From: Methylocaldum sp035627495
GTDB lineage: Bacteria; Pseudomonadota; Gammaproteobacteria; Methylococcales; Methylococcaceae
NCBI RefSeq assembly: GCF_035627495.1
Contig: NZ_DASPLO010000173.1
Span: forward strand, 1 to 64,000
Reading direction: 5' to 3'
Length of the DNA: 64,000 bases
Part shown: one piece after another, positions 35,592 to 44,236 of the stretch
How positions within the stretch are numbered: the stretch's first letter is position 1
How the letters are laid out: each line of letters begins with the position of its first letter
Made by a program: the position numbers and the translations under genes
Notes under the pieces: model-generated
Told to the model about the DNA's origin: nothing
What the model saw: the letters and a program-made list of their open reading frames with translations, nothing else
Databases searched by the model: none

Positions 35592-36638
35592 TCACGTGTC
35601 GGTACGATTTCCCGAGAGCAGAATCTGACGGCCGCTGCGCGGCAAGCCGGATCCTGCCAGGTAAAATGCGGCGTTGAGCAGGATGTTGCTCGAACGCAGC
35701 ACGCGGCCGGTGAGAACGGTCGCTTTCACCGCCCGACGTGTAATCTTGACTTGTGATGAGGCGCTGAAATAAAGATTTTTGTTGATTTTTCGCAGGGTTA
35801 GCACCGCCATGCCCAATGCCCACAGGCAGAACTCTCTGAGTCCCGTCTCATGGGAAGGTATATAAAGAGTATAGGTAAGCGCATTCCTAAGGTGTTCGTG
35901 AGCGATTCCGATCAGTTGCTTGAACCCCTCGCAAAATTTGGGGTTGTTATGGTCCGGTTTAAGCTCGCGCAAATCAAATCCGCATTCGTCGAAGATCTCG
36001 CGTGGCAGCCAGCAAACACCGCGGGCATGATCATCCCAAAGGTCCTTCAGAATGTTGGTCATTTGCAGGCCCTGGCCGAACGACACGGCCAGCTTCATCA
36101 TTTCGTCGCGATGGGCTGCGATCTCGGGGGAGTAGTGGCAGAACAGCTTCGTGAGCATTTCTCCGACCACGCCGGCCACGTAATAGCAGTAGTCGCTCAT
36201 TTCGTCCATGCTTGAAAGACCGTATCGCAAATCACGGTCTTGGAATTCGGCCATGCCTTTCGCCATGATTTCGACACAGCAAGCCAGTGCCTCCCGTTGC
36301 GGCGGATCGAAGCTGTGAGTGATGGTGATGACCCTGGGAATTAAGTGGATCAACTCATGCTCGGCCGGACTAGTGCTTTCCGAAAGGCGCGGCCCGAGTT
36401 CGTCCCTTAGGAGGTCAGCGGCCTCGCTGCTTTGGACCACCCGCACGAATTGCTGACAGAACCTGCGCTTTTCCGCGGATGTGAACGCTGTTTCATCCTC
36501 GATGGTGTCGACTATGCGACACAACAAGTAGGCATTCGAGACCGGTTTGGCCAGGATTGGCGGCAGTTGCGGAATGGTGAGCGCGAAGGTGCGGGAAACG
36601 CCTTCCAGAAGGTGGGACTGCAGGGCGTCGTCGCTCAT
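35592..36638 (-). CDS. Squalene synthase (trans-isoprenyl diphosphate synthase family)
   Basis: The protein joins two farnesyl diphosphates, giving squalene for shc. It carries both Asp-rich motifs of the family: CRIVDTIEDE near residue 45 and MTNILKDLWDDHARG near residue 200, plus the substrate motif VSRTFALTIPQLP. No hpnC, hpnE or second hpnD-type gene is seen beside it, so a single-enzyme squalene synthase is more likely than the three-enzyme HpnCDE route. ATG 36638 gives 348 residues; the frame also opens from a TTG at 36710. A good promoter lies at 36785-36812. An alternative is the presqualene diphosphate synthase HpnD. Confidence 0.85.
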   Translation of the reverse strand: MSDDALQSHLLEGVSRTFALTIPQLPPILAKPVSNAYLLCRIVDTIEDETAFTSAEKRRFCQQFVRVVQSSEAADLLRDELGPRLSESTSPAEHELIHLIPRVITITHSFDPPQREALACCVEIMAKGMAEFQDRDLRYGLSSMDEMSDYCYYVAGVVGEMLTKLFCHYSPEIAAHRDEMMKLAVSFGQGLQMTNILKDLWDDHARGVCWLPREIFDECGFDLRELKPDHNNPKFCEGFKQLIGIAHEHLRNALTYTLYIPSHETGLREFCLWALGMAVLTLRKINKNLYFSASSQVKITRRAVKATVLTGRVLRSSNILLNAAFYLAGSGLPRSGRQILLSGNRTDT

Positions 36639-36784
36639 TACGTCTAAATCCAAAGAAAGGCTTCCGCTTGTGCGGACGAGTGTTGCTCCGTTCAAGTTCA
36701 AAAATTCCAACCAGTTTCTAGATGCGGTGTTCCGGCCAGTTCATCTTGAGATAAGGCAGCAACGGTGCGCTGGAAAAACCGAAG

Positions 36785-36812
36785 ATTCTAGCTGTATTGC
36801 CCCAATCGTCAA
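36785..36812 (-). promoter_or_regulatory. Sigma-70-type promoter of the hopanoid operon
   Basis: On the minus strand TTGACG (36807-36812) and TAGAAT (36785-36790) are 16 bp apart, close to consensus in both boxes. It would start transcription near 36778, about 140 nt before the squalene synthase ATG, and could drive the whole run to copD. Not tested. Confidence 0.6.
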
Positions 36813-37064
36813 GGTGTGTTGTATTTTAACGAAATTTAGTTGAGGAAAATACAACTACAGGCTAGGATGTTACATTATAATTAAGCTTGAACTAATCGGA
36901 ATTACCCGGCTTGTCGAGGTTATGGGTGATTTGGCGAATTCCAAAGCGTATTGGTCAGGAATTCAGTATGATTTATAGTCGTCGGCGACGTGTCCTGTGT
37001 GCTGTCAACAAGAATACAGCCTAATTTTTTAGTGAATTGAACTTGTCAACTTGGGGGAAGGTGA
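36813..37064 (+). other. Upstream region of hpnH
   Basis: This A/T-rich stretch lies between the divergent hopanoid promoters. A perfect TATAAT is at 36876-36881, and TTGAGG (36840-36845) with TAGGAT 17 bp later is an alternative pair. A strong ribosome-binding site, GGGGGAAGGTGA, directly precedes the hpnH ATG. No open frame is present. Confidence 0.45.
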
Positions 37065-38171
37065 ATGAGCGTTCCAATACGGCAACAACTCAGCGTAGCG
37101 AAGTATCTTTTGCAACAAAAGTTAAAAGCGAACAAACGTTATCCGTTAGTGTTGATGCTTGAGCCCTTGTTCCGCTGCAATTTGGCGTGTGCCGGTTGTG
37201 GAAAGATCGATTATCCCGATGAGATCTTGAATCGCCGACTCAGCATCGACGAATGCTTGGCGGCTGTTGATGAGTGCGGTGCGCCCATTGTTTCGATTGC
37301 CGGCGGCGAACCTCTGTTGCACAAGGAACTGCCACAGATCGTAGAAGGAATGATCCAGCGTAAGAAGTACGTCTATCTCTGTACGAATGCGCTCCTGCTC
37401 AAGAAGCGCATCGACGATTACAAGCCCTCCCCCTATCTCACCTTCTCGATACACTTGGACGGCAACCGTGAGCGCCACGATGCTTCGGTTTGTCAAAAAG
37501 GCGTGTTCGATCGGGCCGCCGAAGCTGTGGAAATGGCTATCGCACGGGGGTTCCGCGTCACCATCAACTGTACCTTGTTTCAAGGCGAAAACGCCGAAGA
37601 AATTGCGGCATTCCTTGACTACTGCAAGAAGCTCGGTGTCGAGGGTACGACCATTGCTCCGGGCTTCAGCTACGAGCACGCGCCACTGCAGGACATCTTC
37701 ATCAAGATGCGCGACAGTAAGGAATTGTTCCGCAAGGTCTTCAAGCTGGGCCGCGGTCGCAAGTGGAAGCTGAATCATTCAAGTTTGTACCTGGATTTTT
37801 TGGCGGGCAACCAAAGCTACAATTGCACGCCCTGGGGTAATCCCACCCGCAACGTGTTCGGCTGGCAAAAGCCCTGTTATTTATTGGTCGATGAAGGTTA
37901 TGCGCCGTCCTTCAAAGCACTGATGGAAGATACCCCCTGGCATAAGTACGGCAACTCCAAGAATCCGAAATGCGCCAATTGCATGGCCCATTGCGGATAC
38001 GAAGCGAGCGCGGTGGAAGATTCCGTGAAAAATCCTTTGAAAGCGGCTTGGGTAGCTCTTTTCGGGCCGCGTACAGATGGTCCGATGGCACCCGAGCCGG
38101 TACCGGAATACGACGTCGGATCGGTCGGCGTTAAGGCAAGACCAGCCATCCGCATCGAGGCCGCCGACTGA
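37065..38171 (+). CDS. hpnH: Adenosyl-hopene transferase HpnH (radical SAM)
   Basis: HpnH adds an adenosyl radical to hopene, the first step of side-chain formation; HpnG acts next. The 368-residue protein has the radical-SAM cluster cysteines C38, C42 and C45 (RCNLACAGCGK) and the SAM contact SIAGGEPLLH. Other cysteine segments, such as NPKCANCMAHCGYEAS near residue 310, are typical of HpnH. It is read away from the other hopanoid genes and ends at a strong hairpin. Confidence 0.95.
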   Translation: MSVPIRQQLSVAKYLLQQKLKANKRYPLVLMLEPLFRCNLACAGCGKIDYPDEILNRRLSIDECLAAVDECGAPIVSIAGGEPLLHKELPQIVEGMIQRKKYVYLCTNALLLKKRIDDYKPSPYLTFSIHLDGNRERHDASVCQKGVFDRAAEAVEMAIARGFRVTINCTLFQGENAEEIAAFLDYCKKLGVEGTTIAPGFSYEHAPLQDIFIKMRDSKELFRKVFKLGRGRKWKLNHSSLYLDFLAGNQSYNCTPWGNPTRNVFGWQKPCYLLVDEGYAPSFKALMEDTPWHKYGNSKNPKCANCMAHCGYEASAVEDSVKNPLKAAWVALFGPRTDGPMAPEPVPEYDVGSVGVKARPAIRIEAAD

Positions 38172-38181
38172 TTCCAACTTC

Positions 38182-38220
38182 GAAGCCGGCGGCGTCCTGA
38201 GTCAAAACGCCGCCGGCTTC
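38182..38220 (+). terminator. Terminator hairpin after hpnH
   Basis: GAAGCCGGCGGCGT (38182-38195) pairs perfectly with ACGCCGCCGGCTTC (38207-38220). The stem is very strong, followed by a T-rich but interrupted stretch (gttctgcttctc). It probably ends the hpnH transcript. Confidence 0.65.
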
Positions 38221-38328
38221 GTTCTGCTTCTCCCAGATTTGTTTTACCTTCCTTGGCTAATTCGCACGACGCGCGTTGCGCCGCGAGTGCGGGAAGCATT
38301 CTTCGTTTCGTGTGGTGAGACTAATTGC

Positions 38329-38775
38329 TTATAGCCAGCGGGGCACTCGACGTTGATATTCCAGATAGCTCTCAGCAAACAGGCCGCTCAGCTTGGTTTC
38401 TTCGTAAGGAAGAAAAAGGCGATCGATCACGAAAAAGAAGCCGATCGGGGCGATGAATAGCGATGCTGAGCCGACAAAAAAGGCGAATCCGGCCAAGGCT
38501 GTGAGTATTCCTAAATACATGGGATTGCGGGTCCAGCAATAAGGGCCTTCCATGACTAGCGCAGTGGGATCGCCGGTAGGTACGAAGGTGGTTCGGAGAA
38601 GCCGGAACTGAAACAGCGCCGAAGCGCTTGTGGCAAAGCCCACGGCGATAAGTATGATTCCCAGGTGTGGTGCTTTGAGGTGAGGAATATCCGGGGCCAA
38701 TTGATCTAGTCCGAAACTTAGGCCAACAAGTGCTAAGGCGATGATAGGAGGCGGAAAGCGAATTATGTGCTGCAT
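38329..38775 (-). CDS. Isoprenylcysteine carboxyl methyltransferase-like membrane protein
   Basis: The 148-residue integral membrane protein has about four helices and the signature of the PEMT/ICMT family: VMEGPYCWTRNPMYLGILT, and near the end EETKLSGLFAESYLEYQRRVPRW. Bacterial members are SAM-dependent methyltransferases of unknown or varied substrates, not necessarily isoprenylcysteine. It stands alone, convergent with hpnH, and its link to hopanoid metabolism is not established. Confidence 0.8.
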   Translation of the reverse strand: MQHIIRFPPPIIALALVGLSFGLDQLAPDIPHLKAPHLGIILIAVGFATSASALFQFRLLRTTFVPTGDPTALVMEGPYCWTRNPMYLGILTALAGFAFFVGSASLFIAPIGFFFVIDRLFLPYEETKLSGLFAESYLEYQRRVPRWL

Positions 38776-38893
38776 TATCGAATAGCCGGACAGGGTTGAT
38801 TGGCAGGGCGATGATACGTTAGGTAGCGATTGCCTGAAAAGTCTGTCGTTGTTTTGAGATGTTTCTAGCGCTGGGGCGCCAACCCCGAGTATC

Positions 38894-39628
38894 TCACTGC
38901 AAAAAATTATTAAGATCGCTTAATTGCCAATGGATGTCCGATGACCGCGCACAGAGAGCGGCGCTGATATTTTCACCAAGATCTAAATTTCGGAGCGACC
39001 ATTCATCGGGATCACCGCAAGACCCCGGAATCGCCTTCCAGCGCGGAATTTCGCCGGAAGCCAGAACGCATCGGGTGAGACCGAGTCCTAAACCCCGCCC
39101 CACTGCCTTGATAAACGCTTCTTTGCGAGTCCAAACGTCAAAAAATGCCGCCAAGCGACGAGATGCTGGCAGCGAGTGCCAATAATCGCGCTCCGAAGGG
39201 GCAAAACAGCGCTCCACCAGACCTTCCACGCGCGTAAGCGGGCGCCTGATCTCAAGATCGACGCCAAGCGCCAGGTCCAGGCCGACGGCAAAGAGAGCCC
39301 GGTCTCCCGAGTGGGAAACGTTGAAGACCAATCCCTTGTCGGGTTCTGTTCCGGCCAGCCGCGGTTTGCCGTGTTCGTTACGCTCGAATTGGATGGCATA
39401 CGGGGCAATGTCCAAATAACGAGCTAGCAAGCACCGCAACGCGCCTTGGGTGACAATAAATCGCCGCTGGTGAATGTCGGAGCGGAACTGCGAACAGCGA
39501 TCACGCTCGGTCGGATTGAGTACCCTCCAGAAGGCATCGCAATCACGAGGCGTAACGGCGAGATTCAAGTGCCAAACGTGGATTTCAGTGCTTGTAGGGT
39601 GCGCAACGGTATCGGACCGGGAGTTCAT
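38894..39628 (-). CDS. 4'-phosphopantetheinyl transferase (Sfp type)
   Basis: The enzyme transfers phosphopantetheine from CoA to a serine of carrier proteins. The 244-residue product has the family motifs GVDLEI (Mg-binding Asp and Glu) and FFDVWTRKEAFIKAVGRGL, with NVSHSGDRALFAVG upstream. Size and motifs fit the Sfp/AcpT two-lobed type used for polyketide, peptide or fatty-acid carriers, rather than the short AcpS. The ATG at 39628 has GGAG 10 nt upstream. No carrier-protein gene is seen nearby. Confidence 0.88.
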   Translation of the reverse strand: MNSRSDTVAHPTSTEIHVWHLNLAVTPRDCDAFWRVLNPTERDRCSQFRSDIHQRRFIVTQGALRCLLARYLDIAPYAIQFERNEHGKPRLAGTEPDKGLVFNVSHSGDRALFAVGLDLALGVDLEIRRPLTRVEGLVERCFAPSERDYWHSLPASRRLAAFFDVWTRKEAFIKAVGRGLGLGLTRCVLASGEIPRWKAIPGSCGDPDEWSLRNLDLGENISAALCARSSDIHWQLSDLNNFLQ

Positions 39629-40111
39629 TATGTGCAATCTCCGTTGGGCAAAGCGGCGTTACGGGTTAGGCAATGGCAGGAGTTTCTCTTCCCCAACCGT
39701 TTCGAGCTTGTACCCGGCATGACGGAGGATTCTCTTTCTATCTCAGGTGCTTTGAGATTCGGGGTGGCTTTCATGGCGGGGAAAACCTTAAAATTCGCTC
39801 CTCGTCTCGAACGCATTGGTTAGAAGCCTGCAATCCCATTGATCCGAAAATTTTAAAGTAAAGCATCGATAAAGGTCGGGACGGACAGCAAGCGGATCGG
39901 GTACTCAGACATTACGGATAATTTCATTCGACATCCTGCCTTTCCCTCGATAATGAAAACAAGACCGAATTATCCTCCTGAAAAATCCGATAATAGCGGA
40001 TTTGCGGCTAACAGCCTCACCAAGTTCTCGATATTTTCATGAAAAGAAGATGAATCAGCGCCGACGACAGTCTCGGTTAGGTTGTGCCTTTGCTTTAAGG
40101 TGGCTGTACTG
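39629..40111. other. Gene-poor stretch between the phosphopantetheinyl transferase and the fabG-like gene
   Basis: No gene of convincing coding character lies in this 483-bp divergent region. A + frame running from 39446 to 39823 is largely antisense to the transferase. A 20-codon frame (MNQRRRQSRLGCAFALRWLY) begins at ATG 40050 and stops at 40110-40112, overlapping the next ATG by one base. It could be a leader peptide or chance. Confidence 0.4.
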
Positions 40112-40831
40112 ATGAGGCGAGCATTAATAACCGGTGGCAGTGGAGCCATTGGCGGGGCAATTGCACGGCAATTGGCCAATGACGGTTTGCATGCAATCGT
40201 GCACGGGCACGGAAATCCGAATGGTGCGCGCGTCGTGGTCGAAGACATTCGGGCGCGAGGTGGATCGGCGGAGGCCGTGTTCTTCGACGTGGCCGATGGC
40301 GATTCCACCGCACAGGTTCTGGAGGCGCTCTTGGAAGTCGGCCCGATCCAGGTGTTGGTGAATAATGCCGGCATCCATGACGATGCGCCGCTGGCCGGCA
40401 TGCGCCGGGAGCAATGGCGGCGCGTCGTGGAGGTTTCGTTGACCGGTTTCTATAACGTTACTCAGCCGTTGCTCCTGCCCATGATCCGAACCCGATGGGG
40501 CCGCATTATTAACGTGTCGTCGGTGGCCGCACTTATTGGGAACCGCGGGCAAGCCAATTACGCGGCGGCGAAGGCCGGATTGATCGGTGCCTCCAAGTCG
40601 CTTGCTCTCGAAGTCGCATCCCGCGGAATCTCGGTGAACGTGGTTGCACCGGGAATCATTGAAAGCCCTATGATTTCAGAAGCGTTCAATTCCGAACTGA
40701 TCAAACAGCTGGTGCCTATGAAGCGTTCCGGCACGCCTGAAGAGGTGGCGCATTTGGTTGGTTTTTTGGCCTCCGATAAGGCGTCCTACATTACGGGGCA
40801 GGTATTGTCTGTCAACGGTGGCATGGCATGA
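40112..40831 (+). CDS. FabG-like 3-oxoacyl-ACP reductase (SDR family)
   Basis: The product is a classical short-chain dehydrogenase of 239 residues. It has the NADPH motif ITGGSGAIGGAIAR, NNAGIHDD, and the catalytic Ser/Tyr/Lys set (NVSSVAALIGNRGQANYAAAK). Its C-terminus (ASYITGQVLSVNGGMA) is typical of FabG. It is not located with other fatty-acid genes, but overlaps the following glycosyltransferase by 4 nt, and a phosphopantetheinyl transferase lies upstream. A role in a specialised lipid or polyketide rather than housekeeping fatty-acid synthesis is therefore possible. ATG 40112 (MRRALITGG) is used; a GTG at 40100 is also in frame. Confidence 0.88.
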   Translation: MRRALITGGSGAIGGAIARQLANDGLHAIVHGHGNPNGARVVVEDIRARGGSAEAVFFDVADGDSTAQVLEALLEVGPIQVLVNNAGIHDDAPLAGMRREQWRRVVEVSLTGFYNVTQPLLLPMIRTRWGRIINVSSVAALIGNRGQANYAAAKAGLIGASKSLALEVASRGISVNVVAPGIIESPMISEAFNSELIKQLVPMKRSGTPEEVAHLVGFLASDKASYITGQVLSVNGGMA

Positions 40832-41610
40832 TTCGAGATCGAGCGGCGAGCCATGAGCTTGAGGGATTCGGTGCTTATGCCTTGGTGATTCCGGCTTTCA
40901 ACGAAGCGGCAACGATTCGGGAAGTCGTGACCGCGGCGCTTCAATTTGTGCCCCGCGTCATCGTAGTGGATGACGGCTCGACGGACGGGACTTCGTCGGC
41001 CCTGGAGGGACTCGGCATCGAGTTGCTCCGGAATGAGACGAATCAGGGCAAGGCGGCTAGCCTTTGGCGTGGTTTACAGCACGCATTGCGGGAGGATGAT
41101 GTTGTCGCCGTGATGACGATGGACGGCGACGGCCAGCACGACCCGCTCGAAATTCCTAAACTGCTTCGGGCGGCGCACCGCTTCCCGCGCCATGTCGTGA
41201 TCGGTTCCAGGCTGTGGAATAAGGCCGCTATACCTCCGGCCCGTTATCGCGCCAACCGCTTCGCCAATTTTTGGATCGCCTGGGCTTCGGGCCAACCGAT
41301 CGAGGATAGCCAATCGGGATTCCGGGTTTATCCCGCGGAATTGATCCGCTCGGTGACATTGTCCTATAGCCGGGATAGAAGTTTCGTTTTTGAAAGCGAA
41401 ATTCTGATCGAAGCGGCTCGCATGGGTTTTTATGCGTTACCGGCGCGGGTAAGCGCCGTTTATCGCGACAACGCGCGCCCCAGCCATTTTCGCCCGGTAA
41501 CGGATATCGTTAGGATTACGCGCATGGTTGCGTGGAAGCTGATCACGAGCGGCCTGTATCCAAAAGGGCTTTGGCGCAGCTTGACCATGCGTCCGTTCAA
41601 TTACGAGTAG
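40828..41610 (+). CDS. Family 2 glycosyltransferase
   Basis: The 260-residue protein begins the GT-A fold at residue 18 (LVIPAFNEAATIREVV) and carries VVDDGSTDGT and the DXD-like MDGDGQHDPLEIPKL. This is the pattern of DPM1/DPG-type GT2 enzymes that use undecaprenyl phosphate or make a lipid-linked sugar. No membrane segment is predicted, so it would be cytosolic or peripheral. It shares 4 nt with the fabG-like gene, so the two are co-translated and may serve one product. Confidence 0.87.
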   Translation: MIRDRAASHELEGFGAYALVIPAFNEAATIREVVTAALQFVPRVIVVDDGSTDGTSSALEGLGIELLRNETNQGKAASLWRGLQHALREDDVVAVMTMDGDGQHDPLEIPKLLRAAHRFPRHVVIGSRLWNKAAIPPARYRANRFANFWIAWASGQPIEDSQSGFRVYPAELIRSVTLSYSRDRSFVFESEILIEAARMGFYALPARVSAVYRDNARPSHFRPVTDIVRITRMVAWKLITSGLYPKGLWRSLTMRPFNYE

Positions 41611-41653
41611 CCTGGCCCGCCAATAAGCGTAACCGGAAACGGAACATACAATA

Positions 41654-42949
41654 ATGACGGCTAATTTGGTTCAGGGCACCGTTCAAACGACCGAGCACGT
41701 ACTGTTTTTTACCCTCGTACAAGTCACCGTTATCATCATCGCGGCGCGAGTGGCGGGCTATCTAGCCAGGCGAGTCGGCCAACCGCGGGCAGTGGGCGAG
41801 ATCGTCGCGGGGCTCTTGCTGGGGCCCTCGCTATTCGGCGTGCTCGCACCGGAGACTTTTCGATTGATATTCCGGGCTACCGATACGCTGCCGATCAGCA
41901 TTATGAGTCAGATCGGGCTGATCATGCTGATGTTTCAGATCGGCCTGGAATTCGACTTTTCCCACCTCAAATCCCGAGAGAACAAGCGTGCGGTCAGTCT
42001 GATCAGCGTGATGGGCATTGTGGTGCCGTTCGTGCTTGGGCTGGCGTTCGGCTACGGCTCTGCGCCCCATCTGGCCTCCGGCATTCCTGTGTCGGGGTAT
42101 GCTTTGTTTATGGCCACCGCGTTTTCGATTACGGCGGTGCCGATCTTAGGGCGCATCATGATGGAGTTCGACCTGACGCGGACCCGGATTGGGGTGATCA
42201 CCATTTCGTCGGCTGCCATCAATGACGCGGTCGGTTGGACTTTGCTGGCGTTCATTTCCGCAGTGGTCACCGCTCACTTCTCCGTCGCCGGCATGTTGAT
42301 GCAGGTGGCCTCGCTGTTGCTGTACGTGATTGTGTGCTGGTACGTGGTGCGGCAAGTACTGCGATTGTTGGTGCGCCGTTTTGATTTCGACGGTCAGGCG
42401 TTGCCGCAGGACCTTATGGCCATTCTTCTGGTTATCGTGTTCACCTCGGCCATGTTGACCAGCAAGCTCGGGATTTTTGCCATCTTTGGCGGGTTCATGA
42501 TGGGTGTGCTGCTGCACGATCAGCATGGGCTCGTGGAGGCATGGAAGCACAAGGTGGCGGATTTGGTGACAGTGTTTTTCCTGCCGATTTTTTTCACCTA
42601 TACCGGCCTACGTACCGATGTGGGAGGATTGGAAACTGCGGAACTCTGGTTCTGGTGCGCGGGGCTTGTTTCTCTGGCCGTTATGGGTAAGTTCGGCGGC
42701 TGCTACATTGCGGCGCGGCTATCCGGCTTAAAGAGGCCGGAAGCGCGGAACATCGCCATTATGATGAACACGAGGGCGCTGATGGAGTTGGTTGTCGTGA
42801 ACTTGGGGTTCGATCTGGGCGTGATTCCCTCCCAAGTCTTCACCATGCTGGTGCTCATGGCGATCGCCAGCACCATCATGACGGCACCGGGGCTTCGTGC
42901 ATGGCTGCCGTCCATGGGACACGCGATCCCGGCGGGACGGGATGCATAA
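41654..42949 (+). CDS. Cation:proton antiporter, CPA2 (Kef/NapA-like)
   Basis: The 431-residue protein has about 12 membrane helices and the CPA2 landmarks: GQPRAVGEIVAGLLLGPSLF near residue 45 and SAAINDAVGWTLLAFISAV near residue 185 with the ion-binding Asp. It lacks the long C-terminal RCK domain of Kef channels. It likely exchanges Na+ or K+ for protons in the inner membrane. The end is 7 bp from the convergent MOSC gene. Confidence 0.85.
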   Translation: MTANLVQGTVQTTEHVLFFTLVQVTVIIIAARVAGYLARRVGQPRAVGEIVAGLLLGPSLFGVLAPETFRLIFRATDTLPISIMSQIGLIMLMFQIGLEFDFSHLKSRENKRAVSLISVMGIVVPFVLGLAFGYGSAPHLASGIPVSGYALFMATAFSITAVPILGRIMMEFDLTRTRIGVITISSAAINDAVGWTLLAFISAVVTAHFSVAGMLMQVASLLLYVIVCWYVVRQVLRLLVRRFDFDGQALPQDLMAILLVIVFTSAMLTSKLGIFAIFGGFMMGVLLHDQHGLVEAWKHKVADLVTVFFLPIFFTYTGLRTDVGGLETAELWFWCAGLVSLAVMGKFGGCYIAARLSGLKRPEARNIAIMMNTRALMELVVVNLGFDLGVIPSQVFTMLVLMAIASTIMTAPGLRAWLPSMGHAIPAGRDA

Positions 42950-42956
42950 CCCGGGT

Positions 42957-43598
42957 TTATGACCGCAGGCGGCGTTTCTCCAAACTCTCTTGCCAGGCTT
43001 GTGACAGCGCTTTGATTCGAAGGGCTTTTTCAATAATCTCTTGCTGGCGGGGACCTTTTATGATGGCCAGCATTGCATCCCGGATATTCAATCGTTCCTC
43101 GTCTTCGTGAAGAAGGGTAATCGTATCGCCGTTATGCACCTCGCCTTCTTCCAATACGCGAAAATAAAATCCGGTCCGCCCCGAGTGCAGAAAGACATTT
43201 ACAAACGAGGGATCGCCCATCTTGATTCCCAGTTTGAAGCAGGGAACGCGCGGCTGAGTGACTTGCACTACGATCTTGCCGACTTGAAAGATGTCGCCGA
43301 TGTGAACGGTCTCATCAGGCATTCTGGTGACGGTGAAGTTTTCGCCGAATTGTCCAAAGGGCAGGGACGTTTTTTCCAATTCCCGTTCCCAAAAACGATA
43401 GTTTTCCGCCGTGTAAACATAAATGGCTTTGTCCTTGCCGCCATGATTTTTTAAATCGATTTGTACGTCGCCTTCAAGGCCGAAGGCGCTGACCTTGACC
43501 GGTCCCTCGACCGGCTCCTTGTAAATGCCCGTGGAAATCCAGCGGTCGTCATATTCGACCTGTTTCGGCTCGGCCAAGCTAATAGCCAAGAGTTCCAT
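42957..43598 (-). CDS. MOSC-domain protein (YiiM-like)
   Basis: The 213-residue product has the MOSC core (GLEGDVQIDLKNHGGKDKAI, then FGENFTV) and an MOSC-associated Cys (TQPRVPCFKLG). YiiM-type members bind the molybdenum cofactor and reduce N-hydroxylated compounds. The ATG at 43598 has GAGG 5 nt upstream; the frame opens from 43667. It is the last gene of the bamA-rnhB run. The pathway link to rnhB is unclear. Confidence 0.88.
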   Translation of the reverse strand: MELLAISLAEPKQVEYDDRWISTGIYKEPVEGPVKVSAFGLEGDVQIDLKNHGGKDKAIYVYTAENYRFWERELEKTSLPFGQFGENFTVTRMPDETVHIGDIFQVGKIVVQVTQPRVPCFKLGIKMGDPSFVNVFLHSGRTGFYFRVLEEGEVHNGDTITLLHEDEERLNIRDAMLAIIKGPRQQEIIEKALRIKALSQAWQESLEKRRLRS

Positions 43599-43626
43599 CG
43601 ACACCTCGCTGAAAGTTGGACTGATT

Positions 43627-44217
43627 CTAATCTGATCCAAGGTTGATTGCGCGTCTAACCGGTCCAAAAGATCGTCTGTGGCCCGGACTCGGTCCCAATT
43701 GGCGTAAACGCGATGTATGAATGCTTGTGGGATAGCCTTTGTGGAGGGCGAAGTCGTAGCCGGGATACAGGTTGTCGAGGATGTTCATCTCCCAGTCCCG
43801 GAATACTTTGGCTAGTATCGATGCGGCTGAGATCGCCGGTACGGTTGCGTCTCCGCCGACAATGGCTTCGCCGGGGCAGGGGAGTTCCGGGTAGCGGTTA
43901 CCGTCTACCAAAACCCGATCCGGTTTTGTCGGTAGTGCGGTAAAGGCGCGGCACATAGCTAACAGTGATGCCTGCAGGATGTTGATGCGATCGATTTCAC
44001 TCGCCTCGGCTCGGCCTACCGCCCAAGCGAAAGCTCTGGTCTTGATCGCCACGGCCAATTCTTCGCGGCGTTTCGGCGTCAGCTTTTTCGAATCAGCCAG
44101 TCCGTCGATATAAAAGCAGTCTTCAACGATCACCACCGCCGCAACCACCGGTCCGGCAATGCATCCACGGCCCACTTCATCGCAACCGGCAATCAGCGCC
44201 ACTGGGTTCGATTCCAA
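43627..44217 (-). CDS. rnhB: Ribonuclease HII
   Basis: RNase HII removes ribonucleotides from DNA. The 196-residue product has the family motifs LIAGCDEVGRGCIAGPVV (Asp-Glu pair), ADSKKLTPKRREEL and SAASILAKVFRD with its Asp. It lies 19 bp after lpxA; in many gammaproteobacteria lpxB sits between them. Confidence 0.96.
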   Translation of the reverse strand: MESNPVALIAGCDEVGRGCIAGPVVAAVVIVEDCFYIDGLADSKKLTPKRREELAVAIKTRAFAWAVGRAEASEIDRINILQASLLAMCRAFTALPTKPDRVLVDGNRYPELPCPGEAIVGGDATVPAISAASILAKVFRDWEMNILDNLYPGYDFALHKGYPTSIHTSRLRQLGPSPGHRRSFGPVRRAINLGSD

Positions 44218-44236
44218 AAAACCTATCCGCTGTCTG

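Noticed and set aside
39446..39823. Plus-strand frame of 125 codons opposite the phosphopantetheinyl transferase
   Set aside because: It overlaps the conserved transferase for about half its length and shows no family motif or start signal.
42945..42960. aacccgggttt palindrome between the antiporter and MOSC genes as a terminator
   Set aside because: It is only 11 bp, has no loop or T run, and lies within the converging stop codons.
44200..44225. ggttcgattcc string resembling a tRNA T-arm
   Set aside because: It lies at the start of rnhB, with no acceptor stem or anticodon arm around it.
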